DNA of 15,074 nucleotides, taken from NCBI GenBank assembly GCA_027022065.1, contig JALVZS010000021.1, positions 1 to 15,074 on the forward strand, written 5' to 3'. The notes beneath the pieces are model-generated. The model was given only the letters and a program-made list of their open reading frames with translations, did not search any database and was not told the DNA's origin. The stretch is from a bacterium (GTDB lineage: Bacteria; Thermosulfidibacterota; Thermosulfidibacteria; Thermosulfidibacterales; Thermosulfidibacteraceae). Below, piece after piece: positions 1 through 7,607 of the stretch (position 1 is the stretch's first letter; each line of letters starts with the position of its first letter). A program made the translations under genes and the position numbers.

Positions 1-50
1 GTGGTAAGACGGTGGGGGCTGGAGTAGTAACGGAGGTTATAGAGGATTAA
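1..50 (+). CDS. tuf: Elongation factor Tu, C-terminal end (partial, 5' end outside window)
   Basis: The frame opening at base 3 reads GKTVGAGVVTEVIED and stops at TAA 48-50. This is the characteristic last strand of EF-Tu domain III, where the family ends in a G-[RK]-T-V-G-x-G-V-V-T-x-I motif. EF-Tu is the GTPase that carries aminoacyl-tRNA to the ribosomal A site. Only about 15 residues are visible, so completeness cannot be judged. It lies 3 nt upstream of rpmG and is probably in the same transcript. A second tuf begins at 14984, so the genome has at least two copies unless the window wraps a very small repeat. Both Thr codons here are ACG, as in the other tuf fragment. Confidence 0.9.
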   Translation, partial: GKTVGAGVVTEVIED

Positions 51-53
51 GCC

Positions 54-203
54 ATGAGGGAGACGATAACCTTAGCTTGTACGGAGTGTAAGAGAAGAAA
101 TTATACAACAACCAAAAATAAAACGAAGCACCCGGAGCGTCTGGAGCTTAGAAAGTATTGCAAGTGGTGTAAAAAGCATACTATACATAAAGAAGTGAGG
201 TAG
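54..203 (+). CDS. rpmG: 50S ribosomal protein L33, zinc-binding form
   Basis: A 49-residue protein, the normal size for L33, starting [18 protein letters not shown]33 is a small protein of the large subunit near the E site. Two CxxC pairs (C9/C12 and C36/C39) form the zinc ribbon of the Zn-containing (C+) L33 type. The start is ATG 54, three bases after the tuf stop, with an AGAGGA ribosome binding site at 41-46 that lies inside the end of tuf, which implies translational coupling. The gene ends 4 nt before tRNA-Trp. The tuf-rpmG-trnW-secE-nusG order is widely conserved in bacteria and supports the call. Confidence 0.95.
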   Translation: MRETITLACTECKRRNYTTTKNKTKHPERLELRKYCKWCKKHTIHKEVR

Positions 204-207
204 GTGC

Positions 208-283
208 AGGCCGGTAGCTCAATTGGTAGAGCGCGGGACTCCAAATCCCGTGGTTGGGGGTTCGATTCCTCCCCGGCCTGCCA
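208..283 (+). tRNA. trnW: tRNA-Trp (anticodon CCA)
   Basis: A complete 76-nt cloverleaf. The acceptor stem is AGGCCGG (208-214) with CCGGCCT (273-279), a perfect 7 bp. The D arm is GCTC/GAGC (217-220, 229-232). The anticodon stem is CGGGA/TCCCG (234-238, 246-250) with loop CTCCAAA, placing anticodon CCA at 241-243. The T arm is GGGGG/CCTCC with loop TTCGATT (261-267). Discriminator G280 is followed by a genomically encoded CCA (281-283). It sits between rpmG and secE on the same strand with 4 nt and 24 nt spacers, so it is probably cut out of a longer mRNA by RNase P and 3' nucleases. A short T-rich stretch (284-288) follows, but no terminator hairpin. Confidence 0.98.
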
Positions 284-307
284 TTTTTCTGTTTATAGGG
301 GTTGGTC

Positions 308-502
308 ATGGCTAGTATTGAGCAGATAAAGGAGTTTCTTGAAGGAGCTAAGACAGAGTTTAAGCGAGTTGTTTTCCCCAATAAGCAACAAACTGTGGCA
401 GCCTCTATAGGGGTTATAAGCTTTACCATTTTTATAGCTATATACTTTGGAATACTTGACTTTTTGTTTTCACGTCTTATAGGTAAGATTCTTGCCTTTT
501 GA
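308..502 (+). CDS. secE: Preprotein translocase subunit SecE
   Basis: A 64-residue inner-membrane protein that clamps the SecY channel in the SecYEG translocon. The N-terminal amphipathic part (residues 1-30, with the family motif F-K-R-V-x-F-P-N-K-Q) lies on the cytoplasmic face. One hydrophobic membrane segment spans roughly residues 33-55. This is the short single-span SecE typical of most bacteria, not the three-span E. coli form. I chose ATG 308, preceded by AGGGG at 297-301 with a 6-nt spacer, over an in-frame TTG at 302 that would overlap that site. nusG follows after 21 nt, the usual pairing. Confidence 0.96.
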   Translation: MASIEQIKEFLEGAKTEFKRVVFPNKQQTVAASIGVISFTIFIAIYFGILDFLFSRLIGKILAF

Positions 503-523
503 GAAGATATTGCAGGTGGCGTA

Positions 524-1060
524 ATGGAAGGTGGTAAGCTTTTTCAGTGGTATATAGTGCATACCTACTCTGGATATGAGGAGAAGGTTAAAAAGAGTAT
601 TCTGGAAAGGGCTAAGGCTAAAGGGCTTGAGGATAGAATAGAGGAGATTGTTGTTCCCACAAGGGAGGTTGTGGAGCTTAAGAAGGGGAAGAGGGTTCAG
701 AGCAAGAAAAAGGTTTTTCCTGGTTATATACTTATAAAGATGATCCTGGATGATGACACCTGGTATTTGGTAAGGCGCACTCCTTGGGTTACAGGTTTTG
801 TTGGAACAGGGAATAAACCTACCCCCATACCTGAATCTGAAGTTCAGGAGGTTCTTGAGCGTATAGGGAGCAAGGGAGGGGTTGGCACAGAAGAGTTTAT
901 GAAGGGAGACTATGTTAAGGTAATAGATGGGCCCTTTGAAAACTTTACCGGTGTGGTTGATGAAGTTTATCCTGATAAGCAGAAATTGAGGGTACTTGTA
1001 AGCATATTTGGTAGATCTACACCTGTGGAGTTAGACTATCTGCAGGTGGAAAAGCTTTAG
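524..1060 (+). CDS. nusG: Transcription termination/antitermination factor NusG
   Basis: A 178-residue protein, the standard NusG length. The N-terminal NGN domain (about 1-115) binds the beta' clamp helices of RNA polymerase and contains W9-Y10-x-V-x-T, the family opening, and V64-F-P-G-Y. The C-terminal KOW domain (about 125-178, beginning G128-D-Y-V and including the G-P-F-x-x-F-x-G core) contacts Rho or ribosomal protein S10. There is no extra inserted domain. The start ATG 524 has AGGTGG at 514-519. It is followed by rplK after 18 nt. In the cell it links transcription elongation to translation and termination, and here it is co-encoded with the polymerase subunits it binds. Confidence 0.97.
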   Translation: MEGGKLFQWYIVHTYSGYEEKVKKSILERAKAKGLEDRIEEIVVPTREVVELKKGKRVQSKKKVFPGYILIKMILDDDTWYLVRRTPWVTGFVGTGNKPTPIPESEVQEVLERIGSKGGVGTEEFMKGDYVKVIDGPFENFTGVVDEVYPDKQKLRVLVSIFGRSTPVELDYLQVEKL

Positions 1061-1078
1061 TGTTGGAGGTCGTTTCAG

Positions 1079-1510
1079 ATGGCTAAGAAGAAGGTTATTG
1101 CCAAAATCAAGCTTCAGATACCAGGTGGACAGGCTTCTCCTTCACCTCCAGTTGGTCCTGCGCTGGGCCAGCATGGTGTGAATATAATGGCATTTTGTAA
1201 AGAGTTTAATGCCAGAACCAAGGACAAGCAGGGGATAATAATCCCCGTGGTTATAACTGTGTATGAGGACAGGTCTTTTGATTTTGTTACCAAAACTCCT
1301 CCTGCCTCTGTTCTTCTGAAGATGGCGGCGGGTGTTGCAAAGGGGGCCCATGATCCTCTCAGGGAGAAGGTGGGAAGGGTTACCAAATCGCAGGTTAGGG
1401 AGATTGCTCAGCAGAAGCTGCCTGATTTAAACACCGATGATATAGAAAAGGCGATGAAGATAATAGAGGGAACCGCCCGCAGTATGGGCATAGAGATAGT
1501 GGAGGACTGA
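1079..1510 (+). CDS. rplK: 50S ribosomal protein L11
   Basis: A 143-residue protein (family usually 141-142). The N-terminal domain carries the conserved [14 protein letters not shown] segment at about residues 23-36, with the prolines that contact thiostrepton at the GTPase-associated centre. The C-terminal domain (about 75-143) binds the 23S rRNA GTPase-centre RNA. L11 forms the base of the factor-binding stalk with L10 and L12, encoded just downstream. ATG 1079 has GGAGG at 1065-1069, a 9-nt spacer. rplA follows after 31 nt. Confidence 0.97.
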   Translation: MAKKKVIAKIKLQIPGGQASPSPPVGPALGQHGVNIMAFCKEFNARTKDKQGIIIPVVITVYEDRSFDFVTKTPPASVLLKMAAGVAKGAHDPLREKVGRVTKSQVREIAQQKLPDLNTDDIEKAMKIIEGTARSMGIEIVED

Positions 1511-1519
1511 AAACTTACA

Positions 1520-1532
1520 CCACGCTTAGTGG
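1520..1532 (+). other. Small hairpin next to the rplA ribosome binding site
   Basis: CCAC (1520-1523), loop GCTTA, GTGG (1529-1532) form a 4-bp stem directly abutting GGGAGG (1531-1536), the rplA Shine-Dalgarno sequence, and sharing two G's with it. It could modulate rplA translation. L1 is known as the repressor of its own operon in other bacteria, but I cannot match this to a defined L1-binding site. The stem is short and may be chance. Confidence 0.25.
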
Positions 1533-1541
1533 GAGGCTGTT

Positions 1542-2261
1542 ATGCCGAAAAGAGGGAAAAAGTATTTAGAGGCCCTGAAGCTAGTTGACAGAAGAAAGAA
1601 GTATCCTCTTAAAGAAGCAATTGAGCTTGTAAAGAAGATGAGCGAGGTAGCCAAAAGAAACTTTGACGAGACGGTGGAGCTTGCGGCAAGGTTGGGTGTT
1701 GACCCTAGACACGCCGATCAAATGGTTAGAGGTGCAGTTACGCTTCCCCATGGGACAGGTAAGGAGGTAAAGGTTCTGGTGTTTGCCAAGGGAGAGAAGG
1801 CAAAAGAGGCGGAAGAGGCTGGCGCCGATTATGTAGGTGCTGAGGATCTTGTGCAAAAAATACAGAAAGAAGGATGGCTTGAGTTTGATAAAGCGGTTGC
1901 CACTCCTGATATGATGCCTTTGGTGGGGCGTCTTGGACGTATTCTTGGTCCCAGAGGGCTTATGCCCAATCCTAAGACAGGAACTGTCACCATGGATGTG
2001 GCCAAAGCTGTTCAGGAGCTTAAGAAGGGGAAGGTGGACTTTAGGGTTGATAGAGCGGGTAATATACATGTGCCCATAGGAAAGGTCTCTTTTGATACTG
2101 AGAAGCTCTATGAGAATGCAAAGGCAGTGCTTGAGGCGCTTTGGAGGGCTAAACCTGCCGCTGCAAAGGGTCAGTATTTTAGGAGTATAACTTTGTCTTC
2201 AACAATGGGACCGGGGGTAAAGGTAGACCCCAACCAGGCTCTGGAGGAGATTGGAAGGTAA
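1542..2261 (+). CDS. rplA: 50S ribosomal protein L1
   Basis: A 239-residue protein, slightly longer than the usual 229-235. It builds the L1 stalk near the E site, moves deacylated tRNA out, and in many bacteria represses translation of the rplKA mRNA. Family hallmarks visible: the N-terminal F-D-E-T-V-E-L-A-x-x-L-G-V-D-P segment, the G-T-G-K stretch ([12 protein letters not shown]), G[17 protein letters not shown] (about 140-159) and the C-terminal S-S-T-M-G-P-G-V signature. ATG 1542 has GGGAGG at 1531-1536. A 108-nt leader separates it from rplJ. Confidence 0.97.
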   Translation: MPKRGKKYLEALKLVDRRKKYPLKEAIELVKKMSEVAKRNFDETVELAARLGVDPRHADQMVRGAVTLPHGTGKEVKVLVFAKGEKAKEAEEAGADYVGAEDLVQKIQKEGWLEFDKAVATPDMMPLVGRLGRILGPRGLMPNPKTGTVTMDVAKAVQELKKGKVDFRVDRAGNIHVPIGKVSFDTEKLYENAKAVLEALWRAKPAAAKGQYFRSITLSSTMGPGVKVDPNQALEEIGR

Positions 2262-2369
2262 TCAGTCAAAGAAAGTGGGTACCCGCAAGGGTTTAATAGG
2301 GCCGGCCCTGCCTACCGAGACTGGTTGGAGGATATACCCCCGAGAAATCAGGAAAGGGGGTGATAGGTA
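2262..2369 (+). promoter_or_regulatory. L10 leader: autoregulatory RNA upstream of rplJ
   Basis: This 108-nt gap is at the position where bacteria carry the L10-leader RNA, bound by L10(L12)4 to repress rplJL. The sequence shows an enclosing stem GTGGGTA (2275-2281) with TGCCTAC (2309-2315), with two G-U pairs. Inside it are CCC-GCAA-GGG (2282-2291), a hairpin with a GNRA tetraloop, and AGGG-CCGG-CCCT (2298-2309). ACCGAGAC follows directly (2314-2321), resembling the CCGAGAC element of known L10 leaders. A final hairpin masks the rplJ ribosome binding site. Assignment rests on position and hand folding; a covariance-model search was not possible. Confidence 0.8.
2335..2362 (+). promoter_or_regulatory. 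Hairpin sequestering the rplJ Shine-Dalgarno sequence
   Basis: TACCCCC (2335-2341) pairs with GGGGGTG (2356-2362) around a 14-nt loop, 7 bp including a terminal U-G. The 3' arm is the core of AAGGGGGTGAT (2354-2364), which matches the full anti-Shine-Dalgarno complement AAGGAGGTGAT at 10 of 11 bases. When this stem forms, the rplJ start at 2370 would be blocked. This gives a plausible output switch for the upstream L10 leader. Confidence 0.6.
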
Positions 2370-2918
2370 TTGATACCGAGGGGACCTAAGACCAAAAGGC
2401 TGGAAGAGAAAAAACGGATTGTGGAGGATCTTAAGGAGAAGATTTCTTCTTCCAATGCCCAGATATTGGTTAATCTCTGTGGGATGACGGTTGAGGATAC
2501 CACACAGATAAGGAAGGAGCTTAAAAAGTTTGATGCCAGGGTCCAGGTGGTGAAGAATACCCTTGCGAAGATAGCCGCTGAGGATACTGTTTTGAAGCCT
2601 GTGGAGGAGCATTTTAGGGGTCCTACGGCCATTGTTTTCTGCTACGGGGACCCTGTGAGTGTGATAAAGTCCCTAGTTAAATACGAGAAGGATTTTGAGC
2701 ATTTTGATATCAAGGCAGGTGTTTTGGAGGGTAAGCCCCTTACCAAGGAGCAGTTGGTAGAAGTTTCTAAGCTGCCCTCTAGAGAGGTGCTTGTGGCCAA
2801 GGTGGTGGGTACCATTCAGGCCCCACTTTACGGCCTTGTTGGTGTACTTGCAGCTAACCTGCGCAACCTTATAGGCGTGCTTTACGCCATTAAACAGGTA
2901 AAAGAACAACAACAGTAA
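2370..2918 (+). CDS. rplJ: 50S ribosomal protein L10
   Basis: A 182-residue protein at the upper end of the L10 size range. The N-terminal globular domain (about 1-130) binds 23S rRNA with L11; the C-terminal helix (about 135-182) anchors the L7/L12 dimers. The family-typical N-V-K-N-T-L-A-like patch appears as V-V-K-N-T-L-A-K-I-A (about 59-68). The start codon appears to be TTG at 2370: no ATG or GTG is available in frame upstream, the first later one (GTG 2418) would remove conserved N-terminal residues, and an excellent ribosome binding site (2354-2364) sits 9 nt before it. A weak start codon and a masked binding site fit tight control. Confidence 0.95.
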   Translation: MIPRGPKTKRLEEKKRIVEDLKEKISSSNAQILVNLCGMTVEDTTQIRKELKKFDARVQVVKNTLAKIAAEDTVLKPVEEHFRGPTAIVFCYGDPVSVIKSLVKYEKDFEHFDIKAGVLEGKPLTKEQLVEVSKLPSREVLVAKVVGTIQAPLYGLVGVLAANLRNLIGVLYAIKQVKEQQQ

Positions 2919-2930
2919 GGAGGGAAAGAG

Positions 2931-3323
2931 ATGGCTGAGATAACAAAGGAAGATGTTATAAAGTTTATTGAGAATATGACCGTTCTTGAGCTTGCCGAGT
3001 TTGTTAAGGAACTTGAGGAGAAGTTTGGTGTTTCGGCTGCTGCTCCTGTAGCGGTAGCTGCTGCTCCTGGGGCCGCTGCCGCCGCTGCTGAAGCCCCTGC
3101 TGCTGAGGAGAAGACTTCCTTTGATGTTATTCTTTCCGAAGTGGGAGCTCAGAAGATTCAGGTTATCAAGGTGGTGCGTCAGATTACAGGTCTTGGTCTG
3201 AAGGAGGCCAAGGAGCTTGTTGAGAGTGCTCCCAAGCCCATTAAAGAAGGTGTTTCTAAAGAGGAGGCTGAGGAGATCAAGAAGAAGCTTGAGGAAGTCG
3301 GCGCCAAGGTTGAGATTAAGTAA
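2931..3323 (+). CDS. rplL: 50S ribosomal protein L7/L12
   Basis: A 130-residue stalk protein present in multiple copies per ribosome, recruiting EF-Tu, EF-G and other GTPases. The N-terminal dimerisation domain (1-34) binds the L10 helix. The hinge (about 35-60) is unusually Ala-rich, including a run of seven alanines at 48-53 and around. The C-terminal domain (61-130) has the conserved I-K-V-I-K-x-V-R-like and G-L-G-L-K-E-A-K-x-L-V-E segments that contact the G domain of factors. The rplJ stop is embedded in its ribosome binding site TAAGGAGG (2916-2923), a perfect match to the anti-Shine-Dalgarno, 7 nt before ATG, as expected for high L12 output. Confidence 0.97.
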   Translation: MAEITKEDVIKFIENMTVLELAEFVKELEEKFGVSAAAPVAVAAAPGAAAAAAEAPAAEEKTSFDVILSEVGAQKIQVIKVVRQITGLGLKEAKELVESAPKPIKEGVSKEEAEEIKKKLEEVGAKVEIK

Positions 3324-3334
3324 AGGTTTTTGGG

Positions 3335-3362
3335 CCTTATAAAGAAATAATTTTCTTTAAGG
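3335..3362 (+). other. AT-rich hairpin after rplL, overlapping the next hairpin
   Basis: AAAGAAA (3341-3347) pairs with TTTCTTT (3352-3358) around TAAT; with a two-base AT bulge, CCTT (3335-3338) can extend the stem with AAGG (3359-3362). The last two G's also belong to the GC-rich stem that begins at 3361, so the extended forms of the two hairpins exclude each other. Confidence 0.4.
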
Positions 3363-3386
3363 GTAGGGGAGAAGTGTCCCCTACCC
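3361..3386 (+). terminator. Likely attenuator or RNA-processing hairpin between rplL and rpoB
   Basis: GGGTAGGGGA (3361-3370) pairs perfectly with TCCCCTACCC (3377-3386), a 10-bp stem with a 6-nt loop GAAGTG. CTTTTT comes only at 3394-3399, about 8 nt after the stem, so it is not a textbook intrinsic terminator. In E. coli the same rplL-rpoB gap holds a partial terminator and an RNase III site that lower rpoBC expression relative to the ribosomal proteins. A similar role here is an inference from position and structure. Confidence 0.55.
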
Positions 3387-3417
3387 GTATAAACTTTTTA
3401 AAGGGGTGGTTGTTGGG

Positions 3418-6400
3418 ATGGTGGAGATGGTGAGGAAGAATTTTGCAAGAATTAAAGAGGTTATTGATCCTCCCTTCCTTTTAGAGCTGCAGAAGAGGTC
3501 CTACAGCGAGTTTCTTCAGTTTGATGTTCCCTGGGACAAAAGGGAAAACAAAGGGCTTGAGGCAGTGTTCAGAAGCGTTTTCCCCATTGAGGACTACACT
3601 GGCACTGCCCGTTTGGAATATGTGGGTTATGAGATAGGCAAGTGGAGATGCAAGTGCGGTGAGTATAAGGGGCTTGGTGGCCCCAATATAGTTTGTGAAA
3701 GGTGCGGCGAGAAGCTCTTTTTCATCCCCAAGTACTCTCCTCAGGAGTGCAAGAAAAAGGGTCTCACCTATGGGGCACCTATAAGGGTTCTTCTTCGTCT
3801 TATAACCTACGATAGGGATGAAGTTACAGGTGAGAGGAGTGTAAGAGACATAAGGGAACAGAAAGTTTACCTTGGTGAGATCCCCCTCATGACTGACAAC
3901 TACACCTTTATTATAAACGGTGTTGAAAGGGTTGTGGTAAGCCAGCTCCACAGATCTCCTGGTGTTTCCTTTGAGGAGCTTAGAACGGCAAGTTCCTCAA
4001 GGCCCTCCATCTTGGGCAGGATAATTCCCTACAGGGGTTCGTGGCTAGACTTTGAGTATGACAGCAAGGGTTTGATGTACATAAGGATTGATAAGAGAAG
4101 AAGGTTTCTTATAAGCACTTTCCTTTTGGCTCTGGGCATGACTCAGGAGGAGATTTTAAGGACCTTCTATGACACAGAGAAGGTTTATGTCCTTGATGGG
4201 GGAAAGCGTTTTGAAAAGGAGCTTAAAGAGACCATCATCGGTCAGACTATAAACAGGGACATAGTGCATCCCGAGACGGGGGAGGTGATTGTAAGAGGGG
4301 GCAGAAAGATTACCAAGAACCACTACAGGAAGATGAAGAGACTAGGCCTTGATAGAATAGTTATCAGTGAGGAGGATCTCTGGGGCAAGCCTGTTGCAAC
4401 GGACATTCTGGATCCTGTTACAGGTGAGGTGATAATTGAGTGTAACGATCCCATAACCCCTGAGAAGCTGGAGGAGCTTAAGAGAAAGGTTGACAGCTTT
4501 GAGATACTGGTAGTTGAAGGGGATCTTGTTGATCCCTCTGTAAGGGAGGCCCTTAGACAGGATAAGGCTACAAATGAGGAAGAGGCCCTCAAAGAGATAT
4601 ACAAGAAGATGAGGCCTGGTGAGCCTCCTACCTATGAGGCGGCCAAAGAGTACTTCTACAGGCTTTTCTTTGATCCTGATAGGTTTGATCTTTCTGAAGT
4701 GGGTAGGCTTAAGATAAATGAAAAATTTGGATTTTCCGAAGAGGAGGCTCCTCTTTCCTGCAGGGTGCTGAGGAAGGAGGATATAATAGAGGTTGTTCGC
4801 TACATGATGAAGTTGAGAACTGGTCAAGCCCAGGTGGATGATGTGGATCATTTGGGCAACAAGAGGGTGAGGCCTGTTGGGGAGCTTCTTGAGAACCAGT
4901 TAAGAGCAGGGCTTTTAAGGATCCAGAAGACCATAAGGGAGAAGATGAGCATTGAAGATATAGAATCTATGATGCCCTATGAGCTTCTTTCTGCAAAGCC
5001 CTTTACTGCTATAGTAAAGAGCTTCTTTACAAGCGGGCAGCTTTCCCAGTTTATGGATCAGACCAATCCTCTTTCCGAGGTTACCCATAAGAGAAGGCTT
5101 TCTGCTTTAGGACCTGGCGGTCTCACCAGGGAGCGTGCAGGCTTTGAGGTTAGGGATGTCCATCCCTCTCACTACGGTAGGATCTGTCCCATTGAAACCC
5201 CAGAGGGACAGAACATTGGCTTGATAACCTCCCTTTCTGTTTACGCAAGGGTTAACAAGTACGGCTTTATTGAAACGCCTTACAGAAGGGTGAAGGATGG
5301 AAAGGTTACAGATGAGATAGTTTACCTCAGTGCCTTTGAGGAGGAGAGGTACACCATAGCGCAGGCCAACGCTCCAATAGATAAGGAGGGCAGGTTTACT
5401 AAAGATAGGATACAGGCGAGGAGGGGAGGAGAGTTTGTTACTGTTTCTCCGGATCAGATAGACTTTATGGATGTTTCTCCCAAACAGATAGTCAGTGTTT
5501 CTGCCTCCCTTATTCCTTTCCTGGAGCATGACGATGCTAACCGTGCCCTTATGGGATGCAACATGCAGCGTCAGGCGGTTCCCCTCATCAGGACGGAAGC
5601 TCCTCTTGTGGGAACGGGGATGGAGAAAAAGGTGGCTAAGGATTCCGGAATCCTCGTTGTGGCGAAGCGTTCTGGCAAGGTGGTGAGTGTTGATGCAACA
5701 AGGATTATCATAGCTGTAGACGAGGAAGAGGGCGGCGGGATAGATGTGTATTACCTCAGGAAGTTTGACCGCTCCAACCAGAATACCTGCTTCAACAACA
5801 AACCCATTGTGGAGAAGGGACAAAGGGTTAAGAAGGGAGATGTGATAGCAGATGGTCCCTCCACGGATAACGGAGAACTCTCCTTGGGAAAGAATGTGCT
5901 TGTAGCCTTTATGCCCTGGAGGGGATACAACTTTGAGGACGCTATTCTGGTTTCGGAAAGGCTGGTGAGGGATGACGTTTACACATCCATTCATATAGAG
6001 GAATTTGAGGTTGAGGCTAGAGACACTAAGCTGGGACCTGAGGAGATCACAAGGGACATACCCAATGTCAGCACTGAGGCACTCAAAAACCTGGATGAGT
6101 TTGGCATTGTCAGAATAGGGACCAAGGTAAAGCCTGGAGACATCCTTGTAGGTAAGGTTACTCCCAAGGGGGATACCTATCTAACTCCTGAGGAGAAGCT
6201 CATAAGGGTCATATTTGGTGAGAAGGCGAAGGATGTTAAGGATACCTCCCTAAGGGTGCCTCCTGGCGTTGAGGGATTTGTGATAGGGGTTGAGGTCTTC
6301 TCTAGGAAATCCTCAGAGCCTGATCCTATGAGGGAGAGGCAGATAGAGGAGGAAAGGGAGAGGATTGAGAAGGACTTTAAGGAGCAGACCGATGTGCTTT

Positions 6401-7593
6401 GGCAGATTGAGGCCGAAAAGCTGATCCCCATATTTGTGGGTAAAGCGGTTCAGCACGATATAGTTGACCCTAAAACAGGAGAGGTGCTTCTCAGGGAGGG
6501 GGAGCTTCTTACGGAAGAGGTGCTTAAGAAACTGCCGGGCTATTATATCAGGAACATAAAGGTTAAGCTGACCAAGGATGAGAAAGACAGGTTCAAGAAG
6601 GTGGTTGAGAAAACCAACCAGGAGATAGAAAAGCTAAGATTGCTTAGGGACGAGATGATAGATGCCCTTTACAGGCCCGATGAGCTACCTGCGGGAGTTC
6701 TGAAGCGCGTTAAGGTTTATGTGGCAACCAAGCGTAAGCTCCAGGTGGGCGACAAGATGGCGGGAAGACATGGAAACAAGGGCGTTGTTTCAAAGGTCCT
6801 TCCTATAGAGGACATGCCTTTCCTTGAGGATGGGACCCCTGTGGATATGGTGTTGAATCCCCTTGGTGTGCCCTCCCGTATGAACGTGGGACAGATCCTG
6901 GAAACCCATTTGGGATGGGCAGCCAAGGAGCTAGGAAAGAAGCTGGGGGAAATCCTGGAAAAATACAGGGAGCAGGCTGCAAAGCATGTGAGGGAGTTTT
7001 TGAAGGACATATACGGCGAGGAGCAGTCCAGGTGGATAGATGAGCTTGATGATGGAAGGATCATAGAGCTTGCTAGAAAGCTTTCTGAAAGGGGAATACC
7101 CATGTCTACCCCTGTTTTTGATGGGGCCAGCGAGGAGCAGATAAAAGATCTTCTGGAGAAGGCGGGGCTTCCCAGAACTGGTAGAGTAAAGCTCATTGAT
7201 GGAAGAACGGGTGAGCCCTTTGATCACACAGTTACCGTTGGCTACATGTACATGTTGAAGCTTCACCACCTTGTTGATGACAAGATCCACGCTAGGGCCA
7301 CAGGCCCATACTCCCTCATTACGCAACAGCCTCTGGGTGGAAAGGCCCACTTTGGCGGTCAGAGGCTTGGCGAGATGGAGGTTTGGGCCCTTGAGGCTCA
7401 CGGTGCTGCTTATACCCTGCAGGAGATGCTAACCGTAAAGTCCGATGATCTTGCTGGGAGAAACAAGATGTATCAGGAGATCATCAAGGGTCATCCTATA
7501 CTTAGACCTGGTATTCCAGAGTCTTTCAGGGTTCTGGTGAAGGAGCTTCAGGGGCTCTGTATTGATGTGGAAATAATAAAGAGAAAAAAGTAA
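3418..7593 (+). CDS. rpoB: DNA-directed RNA polymerase subunit beta
   Basis: RNA polymerase beta, 1391 residues from ATG 3418 (E. coli 1342). This start has AAGGGG at 3401-3406; GTG 3406 overlaps that site and ATG 3427 is a second candidate. The rifampicin pocket (L542-L564, matching E. coli 511-533) keeps the susceptible residues Q544, D547, H557, R560 and S562 but has Thr549 where E. coli has N518. The active-centre N-F-E840-D841 and the [10 protein letters not shown] loop (about 1113) are intact. E. coli-like insertions occur in lobe 2 and before K-V-Y-V-A-T-K-R. Unusual: residues 76-100 contain a zinc ribbon (C78, C80, C93, C96) inserted between the G-Y-E-I-G strand and the P-K-Y-S-P-Q-E-C segment, where E. 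coli has no extra sequence. rpoC follows after 14 nt. Confidence 0.98.
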   Translation: MVEMVRKNFARIKEVIDPPFLLELQKRSYSEFLQFDVPWDKRENKGLEAVFRSVFPIEDYTGTARLEYVGYEIGKWRCKCGEYKGLGGPNIVCERCGEKLFFIPKYSPQECKKKGLTYGAPIRVLLRLITYDRDEVTGERSVRDIREQKVYLGEIPLMTDNYTFIINGVERVVVSQLHRSPGVSFEELRTASSSRPSILGRIIPYRGSWLDFEYDSKGLMYIRIDKRRRFLISTFLLALGMTQEEILRTFYDTEKVYVLDGGKRFEKELKETIIGQTINRDIVHPETGEVIVRGGRKITKNHYRKMKRLGLDRIVISEEDLWGKPVATDILDPVTGEVIIECNDPITPEKLEELKRKVDSFEILVVEGDLVDPSVREALRQDKATNEEEALKEIYKKMRPGEPPTYEAAKEYFYRLFFDPDRFDLSEVGRLKINEKFGFSEEEAPLSCRVLRKEDIIEVVRYMMKLRTGQAQVDDVDHLGNKRVRPVGELLENQLRAGLLRIQKTIREKMSIEDIESMMPYELLSAKPFTAIVKSFFTSGQLSQFMDQTNPLSEVTHKRRLSALGPGGLTRERAGFEVRDVHPSHYGRICPIETPEGQNIGLITSLSVYARVNKYGFIETPYRRVKDGKVTDEIVYLSAFEEERYTIAQANAPIDKEGRFTKDRIQARRGGEFVTVSPDQIDFMDVSPKQIVSVSASLIPFLEHDDANRALMGCNMQRQAVPLIRTEAPLVGTGMEKKVAKDSGILVVAKRSGKVVSVDATRIIIAVDEEEGGGIDVYYLRKFDRSNQNTCFNNKPIVEKGQRVKKGDVIADGPSTDNGELSLGKNVLVAFMPWRGYNFEDAILVSERLVRDDVYTSIHIEEFEVEARDTKLGPEEITRDIPNVSTEALKNLDEFGIVRIGTKVKPGDILVGKVTPKGDTYLTPEEKLIRVIFGEKAKDVKDTSLRVPPGVEGFVIGVEVFSRKSSEPDPMRERQIEEERERIEKDFKEQTDVLWQIEAEKLIPIFVGKAVQHDIVDPKTGEVLLREGELLTEEVLKKLPGYYIRNIKVKLTKDEKDRFKKVVEKTNQEIEKLRLLRDEMIDALYRPDELPAGVLKRVKVYVATKRKLQVGDKMAGRHGNKGVVSKVLPIEDMPFLEDGTPVDMVLNPLGVPSRMNVGQILETHLGWAAKELGKKLGEILEKYREQAAKHVREFLKDIYGEEQSRWIDELDDGRIIELARKLSERGIPMSTPVFDGASEEQIKDLLEKAGLPRTGRVKLIDGRTGEPFDHTVTVGYMYMLKLHHLVDDKIHARATGPYSLITQQPLGGKAHFGGQRLGEMEVWALEAHGAAYTLQEMLTVKSDDLAGRNKMYQEIIKGHPILRPGIPESFRVLVKELQGLCIDVEIIKRKK
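3643..3717 (+). other. Zinc-ribbon insertion in RpoB, resembling the RpoC N-terminal zinc ribbon
   Basis: Encodes W76 to L100 of RpoB with cysteines at 78, 80, 93 and 96 (CxC-x12-CxxC). The neighbouring RpoC has the same pattern at W69 with C71, C73, C86 and C89. Aligned without gaps, both share W, CxC-G, Y-K, I-V-C, and C-G: 11 of 25 residues identical. Synonymous positions differ (for example GGT/GGC, TAT/TAC, GTT/GTG), so it is not a recent copy. In other RpoB proteins that I recall, the flanking strands join directly. Confidence 0.85.
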
Positions 7594-7607
7594 AGGGGGG
7601 ATGATTC

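Noticed and set aside
181-429. Minus-strand 82-codon frame across tRNA-Trp
   Set aside because: Its middle part is just the reverse-strand translation of the tRNA, a common spurious annotation, and it also overlaps secE.
456-483. Possible promoter inside secE (TTGACT, 16 nt, TATAGG)
   Set aside because: The -10 matches only 4 of 6 bases and the spacer is 16 nt; nothing else supports an internal start before nusG.
1585-1613. TTGACA inside rplA as a promoter
   Set aside because: No acceptable -10 occurs at 16 to 18 nt spacing (CTTAAA at 17 nt).
3388-3393. TATAAA before rpoB as a promoter -10
   Set aside because: The bases 17 nt upstream (AGGGGA) do not resemble a -35 box and belong to the hairpin.
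5107-5994. Long minus-strand open frame (295 codons) opposite rpoB
   Set aside because: It is antisense to the most conserved part of RpoB, has no ribosome binding site or family resemblance that I can see, and long antisense frames are expected from the codon bias here.
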